Positions 27,061 through 35,800 of a stretch of 64,000 bases of DNA are shown here, piece by piece. The translations under genes and the position numbers were made by a program. The stretch spans positions 60,731 to 124,730 of the forward strand of contig CAWDGV010000005.1 in assembly GCA_963801985.1 (NCBI GenBank), read 5' to 3'. The notes beneath the pieces are model-generated. The model was not told where the DNA came from, ran no database searches, and saw only the letters and a program-made list of their open reading frames with translations. Position 1 is the first letter of the stretch, and every line of letters starts with the position of its first letter. Origin of the DNA: JABDQZ01 sp963801985 (GTDB lineage: Bacteria; Pseudomonadota; Gammaproteobacteria; Chromatiales; Chromatiaceae).

Positions 27061-28633
27061 TACTGACAACAATATGTCTGAAAGTGACGTTGCTTATGCC
27101 TTGGTAACGCGTCGTCGCCGATTGTCACTGGTATGGATTGTCCCGATTGTTGCTCTAGTGATTGGTTTTGTGCTGACTTACAAGTATTACTCTGAAAAAG
27201 GTGAAAACATCACCATCATTTTCAATCAGGCCAGTGGTATCATCGCTGGCAAAACCAAGGTCCGATTCCGTGATGTCGATGTCGGCGTTGTTACAGGAGT
27301 GACATTTACCCCAGACTTACAGAATGTTGCTGTAAGTGTCGAAATGAACCCCTCCTCGAAGCCCTATTTAAATGACAAAACAATATTCTGGCTTGAGCGT
27401 CCGCGCCTGACATTGACAGAGGTAAGCGGTCTGGAAACATTACTCAGTGGAGTTTATATCGGTGTTGAGTTAGGCCATGGAAAAAAGACGTTGAACAGTT
27501 TCACGGCCTTACCAGAAGCACCGCTAGTCGGCCAGAATAATAGCGGACGTTTTTTTACACTAAAGGCAAAGAGCAAAGGTTCATTGGTAGAAAGATCACC
27601 GATTTATTTTCATGGTTTCGAAGCAGGCAAGGTTGTAAGCACTCATCTTGACGGGGATAAAAAACAGGCAGAGATTCGTGTCTTTATTGAATCACCCTAT
27701 GATCAATATGTGTATACGAATACAAGTTTCTGGAATGTTAGCGGGGTTCAGGTTGATGCAGGCGCCAATGGCGTAAAAATCAAGACAGAGTCTCTGGTTA
27801 GTGTGCTTATTGGCGGGTTGACCTTCGACGTGCCGAAGTACGAGCTGCCAAAAAAGGTAGCCGATGAAGATACTGAATTCAAGCTGTTTTCGAATCAGGA
27901 AGAAGCGTTTCAGCGATATTATGCTAAACAGCGCGTCGTCATGTTTTTTAAAGATAGCCTGCGTGGCCTGACTGTCGGAGCACCGGTGACAGTTCGTGGT
28001 ATGCCTTATGGACAGGTAGTGGATATCCGTGCGATATATGACACGAACGATTTGTCACTAACTTTTCCGGTTACGGTTGAGCTTGAACCGGAACGTTTCG
28101 AACATGTTGGTGTTACTGATAAAGGTACTCCGCCAGAGATAATGGAACAGATAATTGAAAAGGGATTCAGGGCACAGTTGAAGACAGGTAGCCTGATTAC
28201 CGGGCAGTTATACATAGATATGGATTTGCATACCAATGCTCCACCTGCAAAGCTGGTCATGTTTGAAGACATGCCAGTCTTACCCACCATCCAATCGACT
28301 TTTGACACGCTTACTGACAGGGTGGATCTTATAGCCAGTAATATCGTATCAATTACACAACAGTTACGAGAAGATGTTGCACCGGAGGTAACTGATACAT
28401 TACGTGAAATTAAGGGCGCCGTTGGTGTTTTCAACAAGGATGTTACACCTGAGCTTAGCAGTACTTTGCAGGAAATAAAGCTTACAGCGAGTGGCTTGCA
28501 CAACGATGTTACACCTGAAGTTACCACTACCTTGATGGAGCTAAGGGAAGCTGCCCGCTCTTTGCGCATGATGGCAGATTATCTTGAACGTCATCCCGAG
28601 GCACTGCTCAAGGGAAAGAAGGGGAGTAACTAA
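27053..28633 (+). CDS. pqiB: PqiB, MCE-domain lipid transport protein
   Basis: About 526 residues. An N-terminal membrane anchor (LSLVWIVPIVALVIGFVL) is followed by three MCE domains (first ITIIFNQASGIIAGKTKVRF; later ones near 160 and 285) and a C-terminal helical region with repeats (VAPEVTDTLREIKG, VTPELSSTLQEIKL, VTPEVTTTLMELRE). In E. coli such segments form stacked hexameric rings and a needle across the periplasm. The start overlaps the pqiA stop; 27074 is an alternative ATG. The three 32-residue-spaced tail repeats are clear in the sequence. Confidence 0.93.
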   Translation: MINTDNNMSESDVAYALVTRRRRLSLVWIVPIVALVIGFVLTYKYYSEKGENITIIFNQASGIIAGKTKVRFRDVDVGVVTGVTFTPDLQNVAVSVEMNPSSKPYLNDKTIFWLERPRLTLTEVSGLETLLSGVYIGVELGHGKKTLNSFTALPEAPLVGQNNSGRFFTLKAKSKGSLVERSPIYFHGFEAGKVVSTHLDGDKKQAEIRVFIESPYDQYVYTNTSFWNVSGVQVDAGANGVKIKTESLVSVLIGGLTFDVPKYELPKKVADEDTEFKLFSNQEEAFQRYYAKQRVVMFFKDSLRGLTVGAPVTVRGMPYGQVVDIRAIYDTNDLSLTFPVTVELEPERFEHVGVTDKGTPPEIMEQIIEKGFRAQLKTGSLITGQLYIDMDLHTNAPPAKLVMFEDMPVLPTIQSTFDTLTDRVDLIASNIVSITQQLREDVAPEVTDTLREIKGAVGVFNKDVTPELSSTLQEIKLTASGLHNDVTPEVTTTLMELREAARSLRMMADYLERHPEALLKGKKGSN

Positions 28634-28636
28634 AGT

Positions 28637-29236
28637 ATGCAAAAACTCTACGGGATAATGGTATTGGCTTGTGGCCTTATGCTTACAGCCTGTGGCACAA
28701 CACCAATGGCTAAATTTTATACCCTGGGTTCTATCGAAAATACCAGGCAATCGGTAACGCCTCAGAAAAAAATTGCTTTGCGCGTCAACAGTTTTACTTT
28801 TCCTGATTATCTGGATCGTCCGAACATCGTCACACGGCCATCCGGCAATCGTGTAGAGGTTGCCGAGTTTCATCGTTGGGCTGGTATATTTCCAGATGAG
28901 TTTAACCGTGTATTAGGTGCAAATTTAGGCATTCTTTCAAATAGCCCGTTTATTTCAGTCTATCCTGCAGAAACTCCGTTTGAGCCGGATTATTATTTAT
29001 CGGGAAATATAGTTAGCTTTGATGGAACACTTGATGGTGAGGTTAAGCTTGATATTTACTGGGCCATCAAGGATAAGTCTCGTCGCAATATGCTGGGCAT
29101 ACGCCACAGCATTTTTACCGCTAAGGTACAGGGTAAGGATTACGATGCCCTGGTCGATGCTTACGGAAGAGTGTTATCAGATCTAAGTAACGAGATCTAT
29201 CAGGTCTTGTTAAAAGAAGTAAAAAATCAGTCTTAA
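28637..29236 (+). CDS. pqiC: PqiC, outer-membrane lipoprotein (DUF330/ABC-type auxiliary)
   Basis: A 199-residue lipoprotein: signal with lipobox LTACGT, then FYTLGSIENT, LRVNSFTFPDYLDRPNIVTR and FHRWAGIFPDEFNRVLGANL, the pattern of the PqiC/YmbA family. It starts four bases after pqiB. It anchors the PqiB needle at the outer membrane. Confidence 0.92.
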   Translation: MQKLYGIMVLACGLMLTACGTTPMAKFYTLGSIENTRQSVTPQKKIALRVNSFTFPDYLDRPNIVTRPSGNRVEVAEFHRWAGIFPDEFNRVLGANLGILSNSPFISVYPAETPFEPDYYLSGNIVSFDGTLDGEVKLDIYWAIKDKSRRNMLGIRHSIFTAKVQGKDYDALVDAYGRVLSDLSNEIYQVLLKEVKNQS

Positions 29237-29340
29237 AATGCGAGTAATGAATTCTTATGGGCATCCTATCTACCCCCCCCTGGGTGCCCAGAAACTCGGT
29301 ACCCAGCTCAGGGTTTGAAATATCTCGTTCCTAAAGCTGC
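29237..29340. other. Structured spacer after pqiC
   Basis: A 9-bp stem TGGGCATCC/GGGTGCCCA (29258-29266 and 29282-29290, one G-T pair) encloses a run of eight C. A competing stem can form with the later ACCCA. No T-run follows, so it is a weak candidate terminator. Confidence 0.4.
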
Positions 29341-29454
29341 TTATTTACCATCGGTATCATATAAGCACTGACAGCCTTGACAAAACAGGCACCTCAATCC
29401 ATAGGCGACTGCAGTTGCCATCAGACCTACGTTAATCCACATTAGAATTTCCAT
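29341..29454 (-). CDS. Possible 37-residue membrane microprotein with CxxC...CxxC
   Basis: ATG at 29454 has AAGGA about ten bases upstream. The product begins MEILMWINVGLMATAVAYGL, a single membrane helix, followed by RCLFCQGCQCLYDTDGK with four Cys in ten residues. It stands alone in a 411-base gap (29237-29647). The helix plus Cys cluster and the ribosome site make it a plausible small protein, perhaps metal- or redox-related. No family is known to me. Confidence 0.4.
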   Translation of the reverse strand: MEILMWINVGLMATAVAYGLRCLFCQGCQCLYDTDGK

Positions 29455-29647
29455 ATGTCACTATTCCTTTATAGATAAATATCTATATTTAATTAATTAC
29501 TAATTGTGTTTTCGGCTGCTAATTTTATTTATTGAGTAATTTGGGAATTATTTTCGGCTTAAAGCGGAAAATTGTGACAAACGTAACATTTTAATGGTCT
29601 TTAGCGTTTTATTCTTCAACTAACCGTAACTCATCAGGCGGCACACT

Positions 29648-29845
29648 ATGGTTAGTCAGCACAATTGGCGTATCGAAATTTATACTCTATATGATGGAGC
29701 ATCAGGGATACTCACGAGTAATTATTTTGTTCCAGAGACATTCGATTCTTTAGATGGAGCAAATGAGGTGGCTGACAAAATTTGTATGGAAATTAAGGCT
29801 TCTGGCTTCAATATTTTTCAGTCGGAAAAGGTCGCTTACCAATAA
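29648..29845 (+). CDS. Small hypothetical protein
   Basis: A 65-residue acidic soluble protein: WRIEIYTLYDGASGILTSNY suggests beta strands, and LDGANEVADKICMEIKASGF a helix. ATG at 29648 follows GGCGGCACACT, with only a weak ribosome site. Unknown family. It sits 44 bases before another small gene on the same strand. Confidence 0.5.
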   Translation: MVSQHNWRIEIYTLYDGASGILTSNYFVPETFDSLDGANEVADKICMEIKASGFNIFQSEKVAYQ

Positions 29846-29888
29846 GATTAAAGTTAATTAAACAAATGTCGATAAAAAACTGGTTTTA

Positions 29889-30113
29889 ATGATTGTGAGT
29901 TTATTTATGTTAGGGAAAAATAAAAAAAACATGGATTGGAAGCGCATGCCTGCTGTAGACAGGACATATTTAATTGCCGCTTATAATCGCTATGAGAGCC
30001 TGCGGACATCATCTGATCTAGCGCGCTTAAAAACGGATAATTTTCAGGATTGGTTACTTAAACGTGGTATTCGAAAGCAGGTATCATCGACTGCAATACG
30101 CATATCAAATTAA
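29889..30113 (+). CDS. Small basic hypothetical protein
   Basis: A 74-residue basic, helical protein (MDWKRMPAVDRTYLIAAYNR, LARLKTDNFQDWLLKRGI). The first 15 residues may not be translated; ATG at 29934 is an alternative start. No signal or membrane segment. No family was recognised. Confidence 0.45.
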   Translation: MIVSLFMLGKNKKNMDWKRMPAVDRTYLIAAYNRYESLRTSSDLARLKTDNFQDWLLKRGIRKQVSSTAIRISN

Positions 30114-30207
30114 CCCTAATTCAGGTCGATCAGACAACCGCTAATAACCAGAAGTGCTTATTTAAAGGTTTGGCGTTGCTGCAATGATAAACTGATCAGG
30201 AAATCCC

Positions 30208-30972
30208 CTAACCAAAAATATCTTTAAGCAGTTGGATTGTTACTTCCCGGCCCAGTCCTCCAATGGCGCTGGTAAGAGGTATGTCTTTCGGGCATACCCT
30301 GACGCAGTTCTGCGCATTGCCACAATCAGACAACCCACCTTCTGACATAATGGCATGCAATCGCTCGGTCTTGTCGTACTGTCCAGTCGGGTGGCTGTTT
30401 TTCAATCTGACCTGCCCAAGCACGGCAGGCCCAACAAAGGCTTTATCGGGGCCAAATTGAGGGCAGGCTTCCATGCAGCAGCCACAACTCATGCAGCGAC
30501 TGAAGATATAACATTGTTCCCATTGTTTCGGGGAAACTCGCGGAGCGCGTTCATGCACATCCCAGGCACCATCTATTTCCACCCAGGCTTTGACTTTTTT
30601 AAGACCATCAAATATTTGACTACGATCAACCATCAGGTCACGGACCAGTGGGAATTTCCTGAGAGGTTCAAGTGTAATCGGGCCTTCATTACCCATTTGT
30701 TGGCGCAGCTCATCAATGAGTGCTGAACAGGCCTGGCGTGGACGACCGTTGATGACCATGGAGCAGGCACCGCAGACTTCTTCCATGCAGTTGTATTCCC
30801 AGGCTGGTGGATCAACGCGTTCACCGTCAACAGTGACAGGGTTATCACGTATAGCCATTAATGCAGACACCACGTTATAACCCGCTTGATAGGGAAGTTC
30901 AAAATCTTGCCAGTACGATGGCGCATCAGCATGCTGCTGACGGAGGATACGCAATATAATGGGAGTGGACAT
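30208..30972 (-). CDS. sdhB: Succinate dehydrogenase / fumarate reductase iron-sulfur subunit
   Basis: A 254-residue protein. An N-terminal ferredoxin domain has the [2Fe-2S] ligands (NCMEEVCGACSMVING and a later QAC); the C-terminal domain has SRCMSCGCCMEACPQF and NCVRVCPKDIPL for the [4Fe-4S] and [3Fe-4S] clusters. It links flavin to quinone electron flow. Its start overlaps the sdhA stop by one base. The sequence is nearer the Bacillus/epsilon-type enzymes than the E. coli SdhB. Confidence 0.93.
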   Translation of the reverse strand: MSTPIILRILRQQHADAPSYWQDFELPYQAGYNVVSALMAIRDNPVTVDGERVDPPAWEYNCMEEVCGACSMVINGRPRQACSALIDELRQQMGNEGPITLEPLRKFPLVRDLMVDRSQIFDGLKKVKAWVEIDGAWDVHERAPRVSPKQWEQCYIFSRCMSCGCCMEACPQFGPDKAFVGPAVLGQVRLKNSHPTGQYDKTERLHAIMSEGGLSDCGNAQNCVRVCPKDIPLTSAIGGLGREVTIQLLKDIFG

Positions 30973-32861
30973 CAGCGGTAATCCCTCGGTTCTTCAGGTG
31001 TAACAATGGAAGTATCCACAGCCTCGTATGAAACCTGGGGGCCAGCCGGGCTGTGTTTTACCACGGTGGTTTTTAGCCATTGGTCATTGTTGGCTTTCCA
31101 TTGTTTACGATATTCCTCGAATTCAGGGTCACCCGGATATTTTCCCTGAGGAATTTCCATCTCGTAATCCGGCTTATAGTGAGCGCCACGGCATTCGTCC
31201 CGTTTACGTGCTCCCTGTGTAATCACGCGCGCCAGTCCAATCATTTCCTGTACCTGGCGGGCATAGGTGAGGCTCTGGTTGCTCCAGCCACTGTGATCAT
31301 CCATGGTCATGTGTTGTGCACGTTCTGACAGTTCAAGCAGACTGGCATCAGCTTCATCAAGCGCCTTGTTATCCCGAACCACACCAACCTTGTCGGTCAT
31401 CAACTCACCGAGCTCATGATGTAATTTATAGGGTGTATCACCCTTGTCTGAGGCCATCAGGTTTTCATTGATTGACTGCTGTTTGTTTATCTCATCCTGG
31501 TAATGGCTGCCGGGTAATCGTTCCCCGGTTTTCAACTGGCCTTTAAGATAGGAAACCACCGACTCACCTGCGACCCGGCCACTGAAGGAGGCCGACAGTA
31601 ATGAATTCGCGCCTAACCTGTTCGCGCCATGGTATCCATAATCACATTCACCACAGGCATACAGTCCGGGAATATTTGTGGTGTGGTTACGTGGGCTGCC
31701 ATATTTCAACCCACCTGTCGTTGCATCTTTTTCATAATCAATCCATAAGCCACCCATGGCATAATGAGCTGACGGGAAAATCTCCATCGGGTAATCCAGC
31801 GGATCATTGCCTTTGAATTTGCAGTAGATATCCAGAATGGAGCCGAGGCGGGCGGTAACAAATTTTTTGTCCAGGTGAGTCAGGTCAAGATAAGCCTTGT
31901 TTTCACCGTCAACACCCAGGCCTTGTTCATGGACAACGCGCCAGATCGCTCTTGATGCAACATCACGAGGCACTGTATTGCCGTAGCTTGGATACCATTC
32001 TTCAAGAAAATGAAAACGATCCTGTTCCGGAATCTTGCGCGGGTCGCGTTTGTCGTCGGGATTTTTCGGTACCCAGATTCTTCCACCCTCACCACGTGCT
32101 GCCTCGCTCATCAAGCGGGTTTTATCATTACCCAGCATGGCAGTCGGGTGAAACTGGAAAAATTCCGGATTGGCGTAATGCGCTCCCTGCAAATGACAGC
32201 GGTAAGCGGCAGCTCCCGTTGAATTATTGGAGTTGGTTGTGCGATGACCAAATACCTTGCCCATACCGCCAGTTGCGATAACCACAGCATCCGCCTGGAA
32301 TGCATGAACTTCCATACTGCGCAAATCCATTGCAGTTATTCCTTTGCAGTTACCTTCATCATCCTGCAACAGGGAAAGAAATTCCCACCACTCAAATTTT
32401 TTAACCTTGCCCAGTGATTCGTAACGGCGTACCTGTTCATCAACACCGTACATAAGTTGCTGCCCGGTACTGGAACCAGCAAAACAGGCTCGCTTATTCT
32501 TCACGCCACCAAACAGACGAACATCCATCAAACCTTCAGGTGTGCGTGAGAATGTCACTCCCATGCGCTCAAAAGTTCGAATCAGACCAGGCGCATCCTC
32601 ACACATAGACAGGACAGGCGGCTGGTTAGCCAGGTATGCGCCACCCTTGATCGTGTCTTTAACATGCTGATCAATAGAGTCACGTTCGCCTTTGGTATCA
32701 AGTGCTGCGTTAATACCGCCCTGGGCACAGACTGAATGCGAACGCTTGACTTCAAATAATGAAAATACAGAGACATCAAAGCCGGCCTCGGCAATACGCA
32801 ATACCGACCATAAACCGCCGATTCCGCCACCAATGACGATGACATGTGGTTTCTTTTTCAT
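30972..32861 (-). CDS. sdhA: Succinate dehydrogenase / fumarate reductase flavoprotein subunit
   Basis: About 629 residues. The FAD-binding start is VIVIGGGIGGLWSVLRIAEAG without its last residue; the covalent-FAD region reads HSVCAQGGINAAL; the active-site loop FFQFHPTAM, SEAARGEGG and the catalytic-domain HYAMGGLW follow. Start at 32861 (MKKKPHV) is preferred to 32876. It oxidises succinate to fumarate, or the reverse. It belongs to the B-type family paired with a single cytochrome b subunit. Confidence 0.93.
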   Translation of the reverse strand: MKKKPHVIVIGGGIGGLWSVLRIAEAGFDVSVFSLFEVKRSHSVCAQGGINAALDTKGERDSIDQHVKDTIKGGAYLANQPPVLSMCEDAPGLIRTFERMGVTFSRTPEGLMDVRLFGGVKNKRACFAGSSTGQQLMYGVDEQVRRYESLGKVKKFEWWEFLSLLQDDEGNCKGITAMDLRSMEVHAFQADAVVIATGGMGKVFGHRTTNSNNSTGAAAYRCHLQGAHYANPEFFQFHPTAMLGNDKTRLMSEAARGEGGRIWVPKNPDDKRDPRKIPEQDRFHFLEEWYPSYGNTVPRDVASRAIWRVVHEQGLGVDGENKAYLDLTHLDKKFVTARLGSILDIYCKFKGNDPLDYPMEIFPSAHYAMGGLWIDYEKDATTGGLKYGSPRNHTTNIPGLYACGECDYGYHGANRLGANSLLSASFSGRVAGESVVSYLKGQLKTGERLPGSHYQDEINKQQSINENLMASDKGDTPYKLHHELGELMTDKVGVVRDNKALDEADASLLELSERAQHMTMDDHSGWSNQSLTYARQVQEMIGLARVITQGARKRDECRGAHYKPDYEMEIPQGKYPGDPEFEEYRKQWKANNDQWLKTTVVKHSPAGPQVSYEAVDTSIVTPEEPRDYR

Positions 32862-33490
32862 TGTAAAAACCCCCATAAGCCATGAATGCCTATGGCTGCC
32901 AGTAACAAGGTGATTGCCAGGCAGAAAATAAAACTCAATTTCTGTGACTTGGCAGTTGTCGTTACACCCCAGCTTATTCCCATGGTCCAGAGTCCGTTAC
33001 CCAGATGGAATACCGATAATAAAAGACCCGCTAGATATAACAGTAACATCAAGGGATCGCTAAGCGTCGATTGCATATGACCGTAAAGGTCTTCCTTGAT
33101 AGCTGGTTGCCAAATGCTCCAGATACGTGTCATGCCAACGTGCATCAGCAGGAATAACAAAATTCCGACACCAGAGAGCCGCTGTAGCCAATAAAAATAG
33201 TTATGTAACCATGGGTAGCGTCTTAATTCAGACTTGCCAGTCAGCAAAATTCTCAAACCATAGCCCGCATGAAAGGCTATTGGTAATGCAATCACAAAAA
33301 TTTCCAGTACCAGCAGATAGTTTAATTCCTGCAGCCATCCCACGACCTTAACGTTGTAATGTTCACCACCAAAACGCGACTGGGAGTTTTCCCACAGGTG
33401 AAACATCAAAAAAGCGCCTACAGGCAAAAGGCCAAACAGCGAGTGAAGCCGGCGTAAAAGGAAATGGGGATTTTGAATGGATGAACTCAT
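32858..33490 (-). CDS. sdhC: Succinate dehydrogenase cytochrome b558 subunit
   Basis: A 210-residue membrane protein with five helices and the His residues expected for two b haems (LRRLHSLFGLLPVGAFLMFH, FHAGYGL, LLMHVGMTRIW, LLLSVFHLGNG). This is the single large anchor of B-type succinate:quinone oxidoreductases, as in Bacillus. It is the first gene of the minus-strand operon sdhC-A-B. Such enzymes often work with a low-potential quinone. Confidence 0.9.
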   Translation of the reverse strand: MSSSIQNPHFLLRRLHSLFGLLPVGAFLMFHLWENSQSRFGGEHYNVKVVGWLQELNYLLVLEIFVIALPIAFHAGYGLRILLTGKSELRRYPWLHNYFYWLQRLSGVGILLFLLMHVGMTRIWSIWQPAIKEDLYGHMQSTLSDPLMLLLYLAGLLLSVFHLGNGLWTMGISWGVTTTAKSQKLSFIFCLAITLLLAAIGIHGLWGFLQ

Positions 33491-33733
33491 CGATCAACCG
33501 CTTATTACCGTTTTATATAGATTACAGCAAAGCAGGCTGGTTGATAAATGCATCCGGGATAAAAAATTGCTGCGTATTGAAATACCCTGTGACAATTCCG
33601 GAACTATCGGCTTTTCTGAGATTAACCGTGCTAACCCATCCAAACCGAATACTTAGGTGTGACAATTTGTCACTTCATCTTTTTATCTTTATCAATAGAC
33701 TTCGCTGGGTTACAAAATTTAGAGAGCCGGCAA

Positions 33734-35800
33734 GTGAAAATAAAAAAATACATAACGACTGGAATCGTAATAGGGCTGATTTTTCCATTCACCATACATG
33801 CTGAAGATGATGCAGATGCTGAAGGTTACACAATCAGTGTGACTGCAAGCAGAGAGGAAGAGAGGGTCCTTGATGTGCCTGCCAGTATCGGTGTCATCGA
33901 CAAGGAAAACATCGCTTTGGATCAGCCAAACTTTCAGAAAGAACTGTTTAACTCGATTGCCGGTGTCAGGATAACCCAGACTGGGTCTACCCTGGGGCAT
34001 ATAACCGGTATCAGAATGCCGCTCAATACCGGGCCATATTACCTGTTTCTGCAGGATGGCATCCCGGTACAGTCATCAGGATTTTTTAACCATAACGGTC
34101 TTGCCTATACCAACTTCACCTCGGCAGGTTCAGCCGAAGTTTTGAAAGGTGCAGGCACGGCGCTTTATGGTTCGGACTCGATCGCGGCAACTATCAACGT
34201 GATTTCAAATGATCCTTCTTTAACCGAAGGCTACAAGCTCAAGGTTGATGGCGGTAGTGACGGGTTTGGCAAACTGGGCCTGGTTGGTGGACATCAGTAT
34301 GAGGACTCCAGTTTCGGTTTTGAGGCTTCATACAGTCATAATGACGGCTGGCGTGACCACACAACTTCTAAACGCAACGAAGCGAACGTAACCTATTACT
34401 CAGATCTTGACGATAAAAATTCTTTGAAAACCATTTTTGCTGCCAATAAAACCGAGGCTGATATGGCCGGCAGTTTAATCGGCCTTGATGAACTGAAAAA
34501 TAATACTGATTCGGTTGGTGATATACAGGCAGCTTTGGATTCCGGCCTGCCAATCGAGCGTAAATTTGATTTTGCCCGTTTAAGCACGGAATGGATGCAC
34601 GACCTTAATGCTGCAACCGAGCTCAGCACCATCGCTTACCTGCGCTACAACCGAAATCGTTATATAGCGACCTGGGAAAAAAACCTGCCACAAAATGACT
34701 CCAAGGAGAAAACCCTGGGTGTCATGTTCAAGGCGAATGTCGATAAGGGGGACACACGCTGGATAGCTGGTACTGACCTTGAGATAACGCGCTCAGAACG
34801 AAACTATGATCAGTTATTTGATTATGAGAAAGCCAAACCCTGGGAAAAGGATGTGCCCGCGGGCAGTATTTATGACTACGATGTTGACTACCTTGCAGTT
34901 GCTCCGTACGCAAGGGCTGAACACAATTTATCTGACAAACTTCAGCTTAATGCGGGCCTCAGGTACGATTACAGCAAATTTGACTACACTAACAACACTG
35001 AAGATGGGCAGTATGAAGACTCGACTTATTTCCGTCCCGGCAGTGATAACGATCCGTCTTTCGATCATTTAAGCCCTAAACTCAGCCTGGCTTATAAAAT
35101 AGATAATAATCAGAATACCTACGCCAGGTATGCCAATGGTTTTCGTATACCGCAGGCTTCACGACTCTATCAGTTAAGAACCGATAACATTGCTTTTGAT
35201 CTGGATCCTGAAACCACTGATACTTTTGAAATTGGCTACAAGCTGCAAACAAGTCAAGCCCAGTTCGATGCGGCCGTGTATTACATGATCATTGATGACA
35301 GTATCGTAAGGCGTGAGAACGGCGAGGGTGACCGGTATTATGAGAACGGTGGCAAGACCACACATAAGGGTGTAGAACTCACAGCCCTTTACCATTTCAA
35401 CAAGCAGTTCTCTACACGCCTGGCATACAGTTATTCAAAACATGAATATGACAACGATGAGGTTTATGGTGATAACGAACAGGCCAACGCACCTAATGAT
35501 ATTGCCAATTTCAGACTGACTTATAAACCGGTGTCTCTACCGGGGTTGGAAACCATGCTGGAAGTTGAACATGTTGGAGATTACTGGATGGATGATAACA
35601 ACACCATTTCATATGATGGTTACACCATTGGTCATCTGAAAGCGACATACAAGGCAAGCAAGGACCTGAATATCTCGGCAAAAATCAATAATATTACTGA
35701 TAAAACCTATGCTGAAAATGCCACGTACAGTTATGGCAAAGAGAAATATACGCCAGGGGCCCCCCGCCAGTTTTTTGTCGGGCTTGAATACCAGCTGTGA
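33734..35800 (+). CDS. TonB-dependent outer-membrane receptor
   Basis: A 688-residue receptor starting at GTG 33734, which places a good signal peptide (IKKYITTGIVIGLIFPFTIHA) first; an in-frame ATG at 33659 would add 25 unlikely residues. A TonB-box-like TISVTASR is followed by the plug (VPASIGVIDKEN, GTALYGSDSIAATINVIS) and a 22-strand barrel ending RQFFVGLEYQL. The substrate cannot be read. The next gene, a PepSY-type membrane protein overlapping by GTGA, suggests an iron-siderophore or other metal-chelate. No clear Fur box was found upstream. Confidence 0.9.
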   Translation: MKIKKYITTGIVIGLIFPFTIHAEDDADAEGYTISVTASREEERVLDVPASIGVIDKENIALDQPNFQKELFNSIAGVRITQTGSTLGHITGIRMPLNTGPYYLFLQDGIPVQSSGFFNHNGLAYTNFTSAGSAEVLKGAGTALYGSDSIAATINVISNDPSLTEGYKLKVDGGSDGFGKLGLVGGHQYEDSSFGFEASYSHNDGWRDHTTSKRNEANVTYYSDLDDKNSLKTIFAANKTEADMAGSLIGLDELKNNTDSVGDIQAALDSGLPIERKFDFARLSTEWMHDLNAATELSTIAYLRYNRNRYIATWEKNLPQNDSKEKTLGVMFKANVDKGDTRWIAGTDLEITRSERNYDQLFDYEKAKPWEKDVPAGSIYDYDVDYLAVAPYARAEHNLSDKLQLNAGLRYDYSKFDYTNNTEDGQYEDSTYFRPGSDNDPSFDHLSPKLSLAYKIDNNQNTYARYANGFRIPQASRLYQLRTDNIAFDLDPETTDTFEIGYKLQTSQAQFDAAVYYMIIDDSIVRRENGEGDRYYENGGKTTHKGVELTALYHFNKQFSTRLAYSYSKHEYDNDEVYGDNEQANAPNDIANFRLTYKPVSLPGLETMLEVEHVGDYWMDDNNTISYDGYTIGHLKATYKASKDLNISAKINNITDKTYAENATYSYGKEKYTPGAPRQFFVGLEYQL

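Noticed and set aside
29272..29280. Run of eight C as a phase-variation tract
   Set aside because: It is intergenic, not in a coding frame or between promoter boxes that I can identify.
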